Shown in pieces: positions 25,790 to 35,373 of a stretch of DNA of 64,000 nt. Every line of letters begins with the position of its first letter. Positions within the stretch are counted from its first letter, which is position 1. This DNA comes from Biomaibacter acetigenes (lineage in GTDB: Bacteria > Bacillota > Thermosediminibacteria > Thermosediminibacterales > Tepidanaerobacteraceae): positions 3,224,001 to 3,288,000 of the forward strand of contig NZ_CP033169.1 in assembly GCF_003691585.1 (NCBI RefSeq), read 5' to 3'. The position numbers and the translations under genes are program-made. The notes beneath the pieces were generated by a model that was given only the letters and a program-made list of their open reading frames with translations, was not told the DNA's origin and did no database searches.

Positions 25790-25996
25790 CTACTTTAGGG
25801 TACCACCATTGTTTCTGGCATAATCTTCAGCCATGGCCTTTTCGGCCCTTTCAATGGCAAGCCTTACCAGATTACCGCAGTTTCTGGAAGACACACTACC
25901 CCATCCCTCTTTCGCCACCGTGTCTGCCACTCCCAGTTCCCTTGCAAGTTCGTACTTGAGGTTCTCGGACATGACACCCCGGTTTCGACGGGACAT
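25790..25996 (-). CDS. Alpha/beta-type small acid-soluble spore protein
   Basis: DNA-coating protein of the forespore that protects against UV and heat. The 68-residue product has NLKYELARELGV, the GPR protease-site region, and WGSVSSRNCGNLVRLAIERAEKAM, the conserved DNA-binding helix. ATG 25996 is preceded by AAAGGAGG at eight bases. The family's usual second-motif glycine (GSV) is present. It is transcribed alone, convergent with the ferritin-like gene. A sigma-G promoter is expected but I could not assign it securely. Confidence 0.88.
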   Translation of the reverse strand: MSRRNRGVMSENLKYELARELGVADTVAKEGWGSVSSRNCGNLVRLAIERAEKAMAEDYARNNGGTLK

Positions 25997-26168
25997 ATGC
26001 ATACCTCCTTTAATTTTTACGCACATTATTATCATACCTATTGATGAATTTTTTATGATGCCAAATATCTTCAATTTTGAAAATATGTATTGAAAATTTT
26101 TTGTAGGCACATAATAAAGTTGTTAACAAAAAATTTTTATATATTTTTGTATAAAGGAATGGTGGCTG

Positions 26169-26381
26169 ATGGTCATCACAAAAAACACCTTGATGAAGGA
26201 CATAGTGGAATTTTATCCGGAAGCCTATGAGATCCTGGCAAGATTCGGAATCAAATGCCTGGCATGTGATGGAATGCTCAACAACACTCTGGAAGAGTGC
26301 GCGGCTTTCCACAAACTGGATTTAGAAAAACTTATAAAGGAATTAAAACAACTGGAATTACCTAAAACCGATAAGTCATAA
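26169..26381 (+). CDS. DUF1858-type small cysteine protein
   Basis: A 70-residue protein with the DUF1858 pattern: ITKNTLMKDIVEFYPEAYEILARFGIKCLACDGMLNNTLEECAAFH. The CLAC motif matches the paired cysteines of the family (related to the N-terminal part of ScdA/hybrid-cluster accessory proteins). GGTGG lies just upstream of the ATG. It has its own terminator immediately downstream. Its biochemical role is not established; a redox or metal role is inferred from the cysteines. Confidence 0.8.
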   Translation: MVITKNTLMKDIVEFYPEAYEILARFGIKCLACDGMLNNTLEECAAFHKLDLEKLIKELKQLELPKTDKS

Positions 26382-26387
26382 AAAAGA

Positions 26388-26406
26388 AATCCGGATTAAC
26401 CGGATT
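26388..26406 (+). terminator. Terminator of the DUF1858 gene
   Basis: AATCCGG and CCGGATT pair, followed by CTTTTTC on the plus strand. Confidence 0.75.
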
Positions 26407-26412
26407 CTTTTT

Positions 26413-26495
26413 CAATAAAGTGAGTGCCTGGCACTCACTTTCCATGGCACTCACTTTCTTAATTTTCAATAAGTGAATAAGTGAGTGCCTGGCAC
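26413..26495. repeat. TGAGTGCCTGGCAC repeat cluster (two copies plus a fragment)
   Basis: A variant copy at 26413-26440 extends into an inverted arm (AGTGAGTGCC with GGCACTCACT), a partial GGCACTCACTTTC lies at 26447-26459, and a copy identical over 30 bases to 3911-3940 lies at 26466-26495. The last copy overlaps the 3' end of the decarboxylase gene. Confidence 0.8.
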
Positions 26496-28001
26496 CATAC
26501 CTGAAGCTCGCAGGTATTCTCCTGCGGTTCTGTCTGCCAGGACCTTTATTACTTCGGCCTCGGGGTCCTCGGTGCCCTGGAGGTGGCAACCTTCGGATTT
26601 TAAAGCCCTTGCATAGTCTATCACTTCTTTTGTGATGCGCTCTCCCGGACATATAATGGGTATGCCGGGGGGATATGCCATTAACATCTCGGCGCTTATT
26701 TCACCCTCTGCATCCTCCAGCTTCAATTCCCGTTTCTCGCTGTAAAAAGCAAACCGGGGAGAAACCACAAGCCGCTGGGATTCGGGCAGGTCGGCGGTTA
26801 TTTTTATAACATTTTTGCGGCTGTAGTTTTGGGCAATTTCCCTTACGGCGGATACCAGGGCGTTTATGCTGTCTTCATTGTCACCTATGGCTCCTACTGC
26901 CAGTACATTGTAAAGGTCCGAAAGTTCCACCTGGATGTGGTATCCGTATTTTAAAATTTTTTCCGTTTCAAATCCGGAAAGCCCCAGTTCCCGGACATTT
27001 ATGGCAAGTTTAGTGCGGTCGTATCTAAAGCATCCATCGGTGCCCTCTTTATCGCCGCCCATTACATAGATGCCGTCTATGCCGTTCAATTCTCTTCTGG
27101 CCCTTTCGCAAAGCTCGATGGTTTTATCCAGCATTTCTCTGCCATGCAGTGCCATTTGCTTGCGGGCTACATCCAGTGACGCCATCAATGGATATGAAGG
27201 GCTGGTGGTCTGGGTGAGGTTCATGGCAGCTTTAACTCTCCTGTCATCCACCAGATCACTTTTTACAAGCAAAATTGAACTCTGAGTCATGGAACCGATG
27301 AGCTTGTGGACACTGGCGGCGCTCATGTCGGCACCGGCTTCCATGGCTGACAGTGGCAAATCAGGATGGAATCCGAAATGAGCCCCGTGGGCCTCGTCCA
27401 CTATTACTGGCTTTCCAAAGGAGTGCGCTATTTCTACGATCTCTTTGAGGTTCGATGCCACCCCATAGTAGGTGGGGTTTATTACAAATACCGCCCTGGC
27501 GTTGGGATGTTCCACCAGAGCTTTTCTCACGCTTTCGGGGGTTATACCCATGGCTATGCCCATATAGTCATCTATAACGGGTTTTATATAAACCGGCCTT
27601 GCACCGCTCAATATGAGCCCACCCACGGCCGAACGGTGGGCATTCCTTGGAAGGATAATCTCATCACCGGGACCTGCGACGGCCAGTATCATGGCCTGGA
27701 TGCCTGAAGTGGTACCGTTGACCAGGAAATGGGCATGGTCTGCTCCAAAGGCCCGGGCCGCCAGTTCTTCAGCCTGACGGATTACCCCCAGGGGATTGCA
27801 GATGGTATCCAGGTCCAGGATTCCTGCGGTGACATCGATGGCCAGGATATTGTTTCCGACAAATTCACGAAATTCCGGTATACCTCTGCCGCCTTTGTGA
27901 CCGGGCACATGGAAGGAAATGATCCCGTCTTCCACGTACTTTTTCAAGGCGGCAAAAAGTGGGGTTTCCTGCTGCTCTTCGATTTTCATCTTGATAGTCA
28001 C
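26466..28001 (-). CDS. Orn/Lys/Arg decarboxylase (SpeA-like, PLP-dependent, fold I)
   Basis: Decarboxylates a basic amino acid, probably arginine or lysine, for polyamine synthesis. N-terminal FHVPGHKGGRGIPEF, PLP-site region VDEAHGAHFGFHPDLP with SASVHKLIGSMTQSS containing the Schiff-base Lys, and C-terminal YPPGIPIICPGERI are diagnostic. It is 511 residues, near the length of Bacillus SpeA. The start is uncertain: GTG 28001 is too close to GGGAG and ATG 27989 too far. The last ten residues (VPGTHLFTY) and the stop are encoded by a dispersed repeat. The substrate cannot be fixed from sequence alone. Confidence 0.88.
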   Translation of the reverse strand: MTIKMKIEEQQETPLFAALKKYVEDGIISFHVPGHKGGRGIPEFREFVGNNILAIDVTAGILDLDTICNPLGVIRQAEELAARAFGADHAHFLVNGTTSGIQAMILAVAGPGDEIILPRNAHRSAVGGLILSGARPVYIKPVIDDYMGIAMGITPESVRKALVEHPNARAVFVINPTYYGVASNLKEIVEIAHSFGKPVIVDEAHGAHFGFHPDLPLSAMEAGADMSAASVHKLIGSMTQSSILLVKSDLVDDRRVKAAMNLTQTTSPSYPLMASLDVARKQMALHGREMLDKTIELCERARRELNGIDGIYVMGGDKEGTDGCFRYDRTKLAINVRELGLSGFETEKILKYGYHIQVELSDLYNVLAVGAIGDNEDSINALVSAVREIAQNYSRKNVIKITADLPESQRLVVSPRFAFYSEKRELKLEDAEGEISAEMLMAYPPGIPIICPGERITKEVIDYARALKSEGCHLQGTEDPEAEVIKVLADRTAGEYLRASGMVPGTHLFTY

Positions 28002-28149
28002 ACTCCCTTCGTTTTAAACAAATCAATTAAAGCATAATTGACATGAAAATTCAATAATGTAAATGATAATTTTATGTTAAATTTTTGTGAAGTCTTATAG
28101 AAAAATCGAGGAAAGGTTATAAACACATTTGATAAATCGGAATTATTAG

Positions 28150-28200
28150 GAATAGATACGGATAGGTCCGGATAAATCCGGATAATGGCGGATAACAAAA
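28150..28200. repeat. Short GGATA tandem motif in the gap upstream of the decarboxylase
   Basis: The 276-base gap 28002-28277 is AT-rich and has no gene. Within it GGATA recurs five times at short intervals (GGATAGGTCC, GGATAAATCC, GGATAATGGC, GGATAAC and one further upstream). A GC-rich stretch (GGCCCGCCCCC) follows at 28231-28244. Its function is unknown. Confidence 0.4.
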
Positions 28201-28277
28201 AAAATCGTGGGCGAGACCTGCATCATAGAGTAGGCCCGCCCCCGGTTCACCCGGAATTGAAAGTGCTTCATTAAGTT

Positions 28278-29009
28278 TTACCTGAAGGCAATTTTTATTG
28301 TACTGTTTATCCTTCCTTTGGCGGCTTTCCACCATTCCAGTATCTTAAATCGCACTTCCACAGGCACTTCTTCCGGTGAGGAAGCCGTCTCAATCGCGGC
28401 CATCTCCCGGGGTGTAAGAACTTCTCCCATGCGCTCCCGGGCCTCTTCTCTTGTGAGGCCGTGGGTGATATCCACAAAGCACAGGGGTGGGAACAGCACG
28501 CACCACCAGTTGGCACCTTCGCCTTTACCTATGACAACCCGCAAAGCCTCATATTCACCCGCCGGGAGGGTCACATAACCGTAGTTTTTCACCGGAAAGG
28601 GAAACCTGCCAAAGAAAGCTTTTACGGTATAATCTTTGCCGCTTTGTTTTATCTGCCTGAGAGCAATTTCTTCAATGTCTTTGAGGTGGCTTTTGATAAA
28701 TTCCCTGGATATGTCGATATCATCTATGCCTTCGAACTGTTTATCCAGGGCGTTTATGATATCATCCCGGACCCTGAGCTTTAAAGCCTGGTCCTCCGGG
28801 GAATCGCTGTTGGCGATGATGTGCAGACGAATGAGCTTTGACGAAAGTTCCTCTGCCGTAACCTTGCCAAAGCTTCCCGGAGTCGCTTCTTCTAAAACAG
28901 GACCTCCGGCAATTCTCGCACTGCTGAATATGGCAGCCAAAAGCGTCAGGGCCAGTATGCCTGCGGTGACCAGTGTTATTTTTTTGAGTAAGGCAAGTTT
29001 CCTTCCCAT
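28278..29009 (-). CDS. spoIIR: Stage II sporulation protein R
   Basis: Secreted forespore signal that triggers SpoIIGA to process pro-sigma-E in the mother cell. It has an N-terminal membrane or signal helix (ITLVTAGILALTLLAAIF), then the conserved block LIRLHIIANSDSPEDQALKLRVRDDI, VKAFFGRFPFPVKNYG and the hallmark GEGANWWCVLFPPLCFVD. The length of 243 residues is normal, with a short divergent C-terminus. ATG 29009 follows AAAGGGGAGAG. It is monocistronic as far as can be seen and lies 88 bases from the gerC stop. Confidence 0.95.
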   Translation of the reverse strand: MGRKLALLKKITLVTAGILALTLLAAIFSSARIAGGPVLEEATPGSFGKVTAEELSSKLIRLHIIANSDSPEDQALKLRVRDDIINALDKQFEGIDDIDISREFIKSHLKDIEEIALRQIKQSGKDYTVKAFFGRFPFPVKNYGYVTLPAGEYEALRVVIGKGEGANWWCVLFPPLCFVDITHGLTREEARERMGEVLTPREMAAIETASSPEEVPVEVRFKILEWWKAAKGRINSTIKIAFR

Positions 29010-29097
29010 GCTAATCTCTCCCCTTTGATTTATCAGATCATTCCTTTAAAATTATTCCCAAAACAGGCTGTTAATAATCGCTTGAAAAAATTTTTTA

Positions 29098-30270
29098 TTA
29101 CTTTGTGACCCCGATATTTTTAACCTTCGTGGTTACAGCCACCGAAATCATGACATCGGGGAAGATGTCTTCCCATCTATCTTTATAATCCTTCCAAAGT
29201 TTAGGATGATATTTGTGGAGGTATTCGCCCAGCTTGAGCACATCCACCCGGTAATCCTGCTGCAGTCTTGATATTCCCTTTAAAATTTCAGATTTTACTT
29301 CTTTTGAAACCAGGTCTTCTATAACCTCTTCATTATGAATATTCAGGCTTACACCCTCAGTGGTATCGCTTATGTTTCCTTCCACACATACCTTTAAACG
29401 GAACTCGGGTGCAGGGCCGTCAGCAGTAAGCTGCAGCTGCCTGTGGGCTCTCAAAATAATAAAAGTAACCTTGCCCTTGCCCTCAGGATCATCTATCGTT
29501 ATGTTCCCGCCTGTTATTTTCCCCTGGAAAAAGTTTATCCCCCGGGCTTCCTCTTCCGTAAGCCATCCCGCCAGTTTAAAGTGTTTGAGTACCGCCCCAC
29601 CGCCTATATTCACTTCCTGGGAATCGGGGCTTATTTTGCTCACCAGGGCATTGCCGTTAAAGTCATGTATCTGGTGGAGAAAGTCCCCCAGGTCACCGTC
29701 AATAAATTTGCCAGAAAGACTTTCATTTCCAAAAAGAGATTCCAAATATAAAGCCGGAAATTTTTCAACCCATGGTTGGATCTCCATGACCTTTCTGGCT
29801 TCACCTTCAGCAATGGCTATACGGCTCCGTCGGTTGAATTCCATCTGTCGCATGAAGGGATTTATCACCGGCTCCACGCCGCTTTTAGCCACATCTTCTC
29901 CTATAACAACTACCCTCATATGTTCAAAGGACAGGTCTCGGTTGAGGCGAAGGGCCAGGTTTCTTGCTCCGTCGGTAATAGAATCGGCTACGGTGCTTTC
30001 TACCTCCACCGGTTTCTGATTGCCTCCTCCGCCTCCCCCTCCTCCACCTCCCCCTCCTTCGCCGCCGGCTATGGCCCGAACTATTGGTATCAGGAATGAT
30101 ATATTATACCTGCCTGGCTGCTGACTTTTGTCTATACCAACACCGCCGACAAAGAGCCTTTTGTCAATATCCCTGTAATCCCAGCACCCCGATAATATGA
30201 CAAAGGCCAGAAATACGGCTGTAAAAATGAAGAGACTCTTTCGAGCAATCTTCTTACAAAAAGGACTCAT
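29098..30270 (-). CDS. Ger(x)C family germinant-receptor lipoprotein, with polyglycine tract
   Basis: C subunit of a spore germinant receptor, anchored by lipid to the spore inner membrane. The signal peptide ends in the lipobox LSGC (about 26-29) followed by WDYRDI, typical of the family. The rest matches the three-domain GerBC fold, with NRDLSFEHMRVVVIGE, GGGAVLKHFKLAGWL and the conserved NFFQGK. After AIAGGE there is a run of 12 glycines encoded by GGN triplets (about 30010-30045), absent from typical members. It overlaps gerB by four bases (ATGA), so translation is coupled. Confidence 0.9.
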   Translation of the reverse strand: MSPFCKKIARKSLFIFTAVFLAFVILSGCWDYRDIDKRLFVGGVGIDKSQQPGRYNISFLIPIVRAIAGGEGGGGGGGGGGGGNQKPVEVESTVADSITDGARNLALRLNRDLSFEHMRVVVIGEDVAKSGVEPVINPFMRQMEFNRRSRIAIAEGEARKVMEIQPWVEKFPALYLESLFGNESLSGKFIDGDLGDFLHQIHDFNGNALVSKISPDSQEVNIGGGAVLKHFKLAGWLTEEEARGINFFQGKITGGNITIDDPEGKGKVTFIILRAHRQLQLTADGPAPEFRLKVCVEGNISDTTEGVSLNIHNEEVIEDLVSKEVKSEILKGISRLQQDYRVDVLKLGEYLHKYHPKLWKDYKDRWEDIFPDVMISVAVTTKVKNIGVTK

Positions 30271-31370
30271 GCTGTTTTGCCCCCTTTATTCCTGACAATG
30301 CTTACCATAAGGATTACAGCCGGGATTATAACTGCTATCATGATTCCCACCACCCCTGCCACCTGCATCCATCTTATGGTATCCAGGGGATTCTCGGGTA
30401 TAATGGAAATAAGATATACCCAGGGCAGCATAATGGTAATAAAAAACTTGAATTCTTTTGCTTTTGTCAGATGTGTTACTGCCAGGGTCCCGGCATAATA
30501 CATGCCATTTATTGTAGTAAAGGCCGCAATGGTCCAGAGGGCCATGGCAAGGGCGTCCAGCCTCTCGAAAATACCGCCAGGAGCCATGATAGTCCTTATT
30601 ATGGACATGGAAGGCCACAGCAATATGCGTGTATCCTCTACTCCGATGGAGGCAAAAACGATTATCACCACAAAGAGATATATTAGTGTTATGGACCCTA
30701 TAGCCACCAGCAGAATCCATAAAACCCTTCCGGGGCTCCTTATATACGGTCCCACCATGAGCAGCACCTCAAACCCGAAGAAGCTGTATACGGTCTGAAA
30801 TGTACCCAGGGCCAGGGTTTTTACCGGGGTGTTCAAAAAGGGCAAAAGTTCGCTAAAATCCGCCCGGGGGATAGCGGTAAGATACATGGCAACAACCGGG
30901 ACTATAAGTATGGGCAGAAGTATTTCCCCTATCCTGGCTATTGGCTCTATACCGTGACGCAGTATATATACCGATAGCAGCAACATGGTAAAAATAATAA
31001 ATCCCCTGGGGGTGCTTATGAGCATGAAGGCATTCATAACCTCGGAGAAAACTCTGACCGTCAAGGCTGTGAGAATCGTAAAATAAAGGATCAGAATTAT
31101 CCCCAGCGGGTATCCCAGTATTTTTCCAAGGACCTTCTGAGAGTACTCTATAAAAGTATCCTGGGGAAATTTTTTAACGAGGGCCCCTACTATTAGGCTT
31201 GAAACAAAGGCAAAAACTCCGCCTGAGAGCACCAGGAGCCACCCGTCAGAACCGGCCGCATTGGCTACATTCCGGGGCAGACTCAGTATACCGGTCCCCA
31301 GGATGGTGGTGATGAGCAGGGCTACAGTTTGAGGAACCGTTATCCTATCATTGTTTGTCAGCACTTTCAT
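30267..31370 (-). CDS. GerB-family spore germination permease-like subunit
   Basis: Integral membrane B subunit of the germinant receptor, related to APC-superfamily amino-acid transporters. About ten hydrophobic helices are seen. Characteristic segments are TILGTGILSLPRNVANAAG, RIGEILLPILIVPVVAMYL and FGFEVLLMVGPYI. ATG 31370 has AAAAGG six bases upstream; an ATG at 31385 is also open. It overlaps the end of the gerA gene by about 23 bases. Its ligand (germinant) cannot be predicted. Confidence 0.9.
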   Translation of the reverse strand: MKVLTNNDRITVPQTVALLITTILGTGILSLPRNVANAAGSDGWLLVLSGGVFAFVSSLIVGALVKKFPQDTFIEYSQKVLGKILGYPLGIILILYFTILTALTVRVFSEVMNAFMLISTPRGFIIFTMLLLSVYILRHGIEPIARIGEILLPILIVPVVAMYLTAIPRADFSELLPFLNTPVKTLALGTFQTVYSFFGFEVLLMVGPYIRSPGRVLWILLVAIGSITLIYLFVVIIVFASIGVEDTRILLWPSMSIIRTIMAPGGIFERLDALAMALWTIAAFTTINGMYYAGTLAVTHLTKAKEFKFFITIMLPWVYLISIIPENPLDTIRWMQVAGVVGIMIAVIIPAVILMVSIVRNKGGKTA

Positions 31371-32958
31371 CACCTGCCTTTTCACTATTATCGTGGCGCC
31401 GGTCGTTTATTCTATTGAGGTCCTCCGGTCTGGTGTATCCGGGCCTTATTTCCATAGAAGGCATGGGGCCCCGCACAATAAAGTCCTTGCCCTCGGAAAA
31501 CCTGAAGGATACAAAGGGAGAAAGATAATGGGCTCCGAAACTCTTGAGGGTCACCAGGTGTATGGTTAATGCCAGAAGTCCCAGCATGATACCGTAAAGG
31601 CCGGCTACAGTGCCGAGAAATATAAAGAGGAAGGTAAGAAGCCGAAATCCTATAGCCACGCTGTAATTAGGGATGGCGAAGGATGAAATGGCATTCACAG
31701 CCACCACTATGACCATGATGGGGCTCACAATACCGGCCCGTACCGCGGCTTCACCCACCACCAGGCCGCCCACTATGCCTATGGTCTGGCCAATGGGACC
31801 TGGAAGTCTTACCCCCGCCTCCCTCAATACCTCCAGGGAAAATACCATGATAAGAGCTTCCACCACTGCCGAAAAGGGCACCCCCTCCCGGGTGGCGGCA
31901 ATGGACAGGGCCAGGTCGGTGGGCAGCATCCCAGGGTGATAGGCCGTCATGGCTATATACAGTGCCGGAAAGGCCATGGCGAAAAATGCCGCGGTAAAGC
32001 GCAAAAGCCTTATCATCGAAGCAATATACCAGCGCTCGTAGTAGTCCTCCGGCGACTGGAAAAGGCTCAAAAAGGTCCCCGGAGCCAGAAGTACAAAGGG
32101 GGTGTTGTCGGTGACTATGGCCACATTGCCTTCGATGAGTCCCGCCGCCACCACATCGGGCCTCTCGGTGCGCCGGAGCTGGGGGAATGGTGAGAGCCAG
32201 TCGCCCTCTATCATCTGCTCTATATAACCGCTCTCAATCACACCTCCCATGTCGATGGTGTTGAGCCTCTTTAAAACCTCATCCACTATGTTGGGGTTGG
32301 CCACGCCCTGGATATACAGAATCCCTACATCGGTGCGGGTGTGGCGGCCGAGCTTTATGGTCTTGACCTTAAGGTTGGGGTCTTTTAGACGGCGGCGGAT
32401 GAGGGCAATGTTCACCCGATAAGTTTCCGTGAAGCCCTCCCGAGGGCCCCTTATTACCGCCTCGGTGGCGGGTTCCTGGACACCCCGTTTCTCCCATCCC
32501 CGGGTGCTTATTATCAGTGCTTTTTCGAACTTATCCATAAACAGTATGGTATCGCCGGAAAGGATGCCCAGTACGACCTCACCGAAATTGTCCACTTCCT
32601 TGATATCGGCAGCGGTCAGCAGGCCTTCCTTCACCATGTTGAAAAAGTTCTGGCCAAGACTGTATTCCAGCGGTGCCTGGCGCGTCAGGAGCATGAGAGA
32701 TTTCAATATTTCTTCCTGCACCAGGTTTTTATCCACCATACCGTCTATATACATGAGGGCCATCTCGTGCTTCTGTGCCTGGCCCATGTAAAAATCCCTG
32801 GTAATGACATCATCGCAGTCATAAAGATATTCGTGAACTTCTTTTTCATTTTCTTTTATGTCTTTTTTGAGTTTTTTACTCCTGTCCGGCGACATATCCC
32901 TTTCGTAATACAGGTCTTGCTTCTTTCCGGAGTAGAGCTTTGAAAACACATTGGTCAT
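31348..32958 (-). CDS. GerA-family spore germination protein (A subunit)
   Basis: A subunit of the germinant receptor. A cytoplasmic N-terminal domain (about 1-290) with DFYMGQAQKHEMALMYIDG and YIQGVANPNIVDEVLKRL precedes four to five membrane helices (about 300-470) with FYERWYIASMIRLLRF-type and PGMLPTDLALSIAATREGVPFSAVVEAL motifs typical of GerAA/SpoVAF. The length is 536 residues. ATG 32958 follows AAAAGGTGATAGA. It is first of the gerA-gerB-gerC operon, which reads A, B, C in overlapping fashion. Confidence 0.93.
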   Translation of the reverse strand: MTNVFSKLYSGKKQDLYYERDMSPDRSKKLKKDIKENEKEVHEYLYDCDDVITRDFYMGQAQKHEMALMYIDGMVDKNLVQEEILKSLMLLTRQAPLEYSLGQNFFNMVKEGLLTAADIKEVDNFGEVVLGILSGDTILFMDKFEKALIISTRGWEKRGVQEPATEAVIRGPREGFTETYRVNIALIRRRLKDPNLKVKTIKLGRHTRTDVGILYIQGVANPNIVDEVLKRLNTIDMGGVIESGYIEQMIEGDWLSPFPQLRRTERPDVVAAGLIEGNVAIVTDNTPFVLLAPGTFLSLFQSPEDYYERWYIASMIRLLRFTAAFFAMAFPALYIAMTAYHPGMLPTDLALSIAATREGVPFSAVVEALIMVFSLEVLREAGVRLPGPIGQTIGIVGGLVVGEAAVRAGIVSPIMVIVVAVNAISSFAIPNYSVAIGFRLLTFLFIFLGTVAGLYGIMLGLLALTIHLVTLKSFGAHYLSPFVSFRFSEGKDFIVRGPMPSMEIRPGYTRPEDLNRINDRRHDNSEKAGDESADKQ

Positions 32959-32973
32959 TCTATCACCTTTTCA

Positions 32974-33001
32974 TTCAAGTCAGGGACGGTTCCGACTTGA
33001 A
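32974..33001. repeat. Palindromic repeat with TTCAAGTC / GACTTGAA ends
   Basis: The core GGGACGGTTCC is shared with other repeats. A degenerate partner (GGAGAACCGTCACTTGAA) follows at 33032-33049. It lies in the gap between the small membrane gene and gerA. Confidence 0.7.
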
Positions 33002-33051
33002 TACCACATTATGCCATTAAGGTCAGCCAGTGGAGAACCGTCACTTGAATA

Positions 33052-33273
33052 TTACAGTATGTATTTAAAAATTATATAAACTATCATCGAACCAAAAATA
33101 TAAAGCAGGCCGATTATCCTGGCGGCGGCCAGTTCTTTTTTTAAGCCTTTGGTTTTGAGGTCCGCACCATCGATGACTAGCAGGTAAAGGCCGCTGGCGA
33201 TGAAAACCGCCATAGTCGCCAGAGTGGCAGCGCTTTTTATATACCCCAAAACCGTCTGCATGATTTTCAACAT
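33052..33273 (-). CDS. Small two-helix membrane protein (CLC_0170-like)
   Basis: The 73-residue product from ATG 33273 (AGGCAGG eight bases upstream) has two membrane segments (ATLATMAVFIASGLYLLVI and IIGLLYIFGSMIVYIIF) joined by a basic loop DGADLKTKGLKKEL. An ATG at 33321 would add 16 residues without a clear ribosome-binding site. The two-helix pattern with the LKxKGLKKE loop resembles clostridial proteins annotated as CLC_0170 family, often seen near germination genes. That is recollection of the family, not a search. Function unknown. Confidence 0.6.
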   Translation of the reverse strand: MLKIMQTVLGYIKSAATLATMAVFIASGLYLLVIDGADLKTKGLKKELAAARIIGLLYIFGSMIVYIIFKYIL

Positions 33274-33462
33274 TTGTTTTCCTGCCTTCATCACTATATT
33301 TTCTGGTTTATTTTTTGTCATTATGCAATTTTTTATGAATCAACTTCTTCGATTGGATATTAAATAGCCTTGCTTATCCCTATATTTTATTTTATACTAT
33401 TAAAAAGTTCGATTTTCGAGGAATAAATCATATTCATTCATAGAGAGGCAGGTAATAAGTTT

Positions 33463-33912
33463 ATGGAAATACTAGTCACACTGGATTCATTAAAAAACCG
33501 GGAAGATGAAAAGGTTCTCCGCTTCCCGCCGGATACCCTGGTGACCAGGGAAGCCCGGGTATATGCGGCGAAAAAGGGCATCGAGATTTATGTAGGAGAA
33601 GAAAGGCTTTCGGAGCCCTCGCTTTTAAACGGCGTTTCCAGCCAGAGGGCGGTGATATCCGTGGTAGGCGAGGATAAGGTAGGCATCATCGCAGGGATCT
33701 CCGATGTGCTGGCAAAAAATAATGTAAATATTCTTGACATCACCCAGACCGCCATAGAAGGCCTTTTTACCATGATTATGGTGGTGGATATCGCGAAGGC
33801 CACGGTCAGCTTTGAGGAATTGAAAGAGAAGCTTTCAAGGCGCGGAGGAGAGATTTCGGTTAGGGTGGACGCCCAGAGGGAAGAAGTGTTTCATTTTATG
33901 CATAGAATATGA
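33463..33912 (+). CDS. ACT-domain protein (UPF0237-like) with N-terminal extension
   Basis: Residues about 62-145 form an ACT domain of the UPF0237 type ([33 protein letters not shown]), a small-molecule-binding regulatory module. Typical UPF0237 proteins are about 90 residues; this one has about 55 extra N-terminal residues ([20 protein letters not shown]), possibly a distinct small domain. GAGAGGCAGG precedes the ATG. The stop overlaps the next gene's leader: the UPF0210 start is 12 bases downstream, and these two families are known as neighbours. Confidence 0.85.
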   Translation: MEILVTLDSLKNREDEKVLRFPPDTLVTREARVYAAKKGIEIYVGEERLSEPSLLNGVSSQRAVISVVGEDKVGIIAGISDVLAKNNVNILDITQTAIEGLFTMIMVVDIAKATVSFEELKEKLSRRGGEISVRVDAQREEVFHFMHRI

Positions 33913-33923
33913 GGAGGACGGTC

Positions 33924-35288
33924 ATGAATTTCACTCGAGATGAGGTCATAGAGACTATCCGCATGGTGCAGGCGGAAAATCTGGATATAAGGACCATTAC
34001 GCTGGGGGTTAGCCTCAGGGACTGTGCTGGGGAAAGTGTCGAGGCTGTGGCCCGGAAGGTCTATGACAAGCTGACGGTGGTAGGCCGAGAGCTGGTGCCG
34101 ACGGCCGAAAAGCTTGCGGCGGAGTTCGGCATCCCCATCATCAACAAGAGGATCTCTGTCACCCCTATAGCCATGGTGGCCGAAAGCTGCCGGGAGAAGG
34201 ATTACACTCCCATCGCCCGGGCCATGGATAAGGCAGCGACAGAGCTCGGCATAGATTTTATAGGAGGTTTTTCGGCCCTGGTGCAAAAGGGTTTTACAAA
34301 AGGGGATATAAACCTGCTCAATTCCATCCCTGAAGCCCTTTCATCTACCCAAAAGGTGTGCTCCTCGGTGAATGCGGCCTCCAGCAAGGCCGGCATAAAC
34401 ATGGATGCGGTCAGGGCCATGGGACGCATAATAAAACAAACCGCAGCTCTCACCGCTGATGAAGACGGTATAGGCTGCGCCAAACTGGTGGTGTTTGCCA
34501 ACGCAGTGGAGGACAACCCTTTCATGGCCGGGGCTTTCCACGGTCCGGGAGAGCCGGAAACAGTGGTAAATGTAGGCATCAGCGGGCCCGGAGTGGTAAA
34601 CACGGTGGTGAGAAGGCTGCCCAAAGATGCGGATTTTGGAGAGCTTTCGGAAGCCATAAAGCGCATGGCTTTCAAGATAACCAGAGCCGGAGAGCTCATC
34701 GGCAGGGAAGCTGCCCGGAGGCTGGGCGTGTCTTTCGGCATCATTGATTTGTCCCTGGCCCCGACGCCGGCCGTGGGCGACAGCATCGCCAACATCCTGG
34801 AAGCCATGGGCCTGGAGCGCTGCGGGGCCCCGGGTACCACCGCCGCCCTGGCTTTATTAAACGATGCCGTGAAAAAAGGTGGCGCCATGGCCACATCCTA
34901 TGTGGGCGGGCTTTCGGGAACCTTCATACCGGTGAGCGAAGATGCGGGCATGATAAGGGCGGCTGCCGAGGGTGCATTGACGCTGGAAAAGCTGGAGGCC
35001 ATGACCTGTGTATGTTCGGTGGGCCTGGACATGATAGCAATACCCGGAAACACATCGGAACAAACCATATCGGCCATCATCGCCGATGAGATGGCCATAG
35101 GTGTCATCAATAAGAAGACCACGGCGGTGAGGATAATCCCCGCTCCCGGCAAGAAGGCCGGTGACTTCGTGGAATTTGGCGGCCTGTTGGGAAGAGCGCC
35201 AATCATGCCGGTAAATAAGTTTGATTCTTCGGCCTTTGTAAAGCGGGGAGGACAAATCCCTCCGCCAATTCAGAGCCTTACAAACTAG
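33924..35288 (+). CDS. UPF0210 (DUF711) family protein
   Basis: A conserved soluble protein of about 454 residues with glycyl-radical-like overall fold according to family knowledge, but no established reaction. Recognisable segments are [64 protein letters not shown] and [26 protein letters not shown] 33924 is preceded by GAGGAGGACGGTC; an ATG at 33909 overlaps that site. It is translationally linked with the ACT-domain gene, which suggests ligand-controlled activity. Confidence 0.88.
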   Translation: MNFTRDEVIETIRMVQAENLDIRTITLGVSLRDCAGESVEAVARKVYDKLTVVGRELVPTAEKLAAEFGIPIINKRISVTPIAMVAESCREKDYTPIARAMDKAATELGIDFIGGFSALVQKGFTKGDINLLNSIPEALSSTQKVCSSVNAASSKAGINMDAVRAMGRIIKQTAALTADEDGIGCAKLVVFANAVEDNPFMAGAFHGPGEPETVVNVGISGPGVVNTVVRRLPKDADFGELSEAIKRMAFKITRAGELIGREAARRLGVSFGIIDLSLAPTPAVGDSIANILEAMGLERCGAPGTTAALALLNDAVKKGGAMATSYVGGLSGTFIPVSEDAGMIRAAAEGALTLEKLEAMTCVCSVGLDMIAIPGNTSEQTISAIIADEMAIGVINKKTTAVRIIPAPGKKAGDFVEFGGLLGRAPIMPVNKFDSSAFVKRGGQIPPPIQSLTN

Positions 35289-35373
35289 GCAATATATATA
35301 GATAAAATGGCACTTTCAGAGAAATGAAAATTGAGCTGCTCGTTATTTTAAGAATAATAAAGATAAAAAAAGC

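Noticed and set aside
26413-26495. CRISPR-like array
   Set aside because: There are only two or three copies with irregular spacing, palindromic in part and found singly elsewhere; no cas genes are present.
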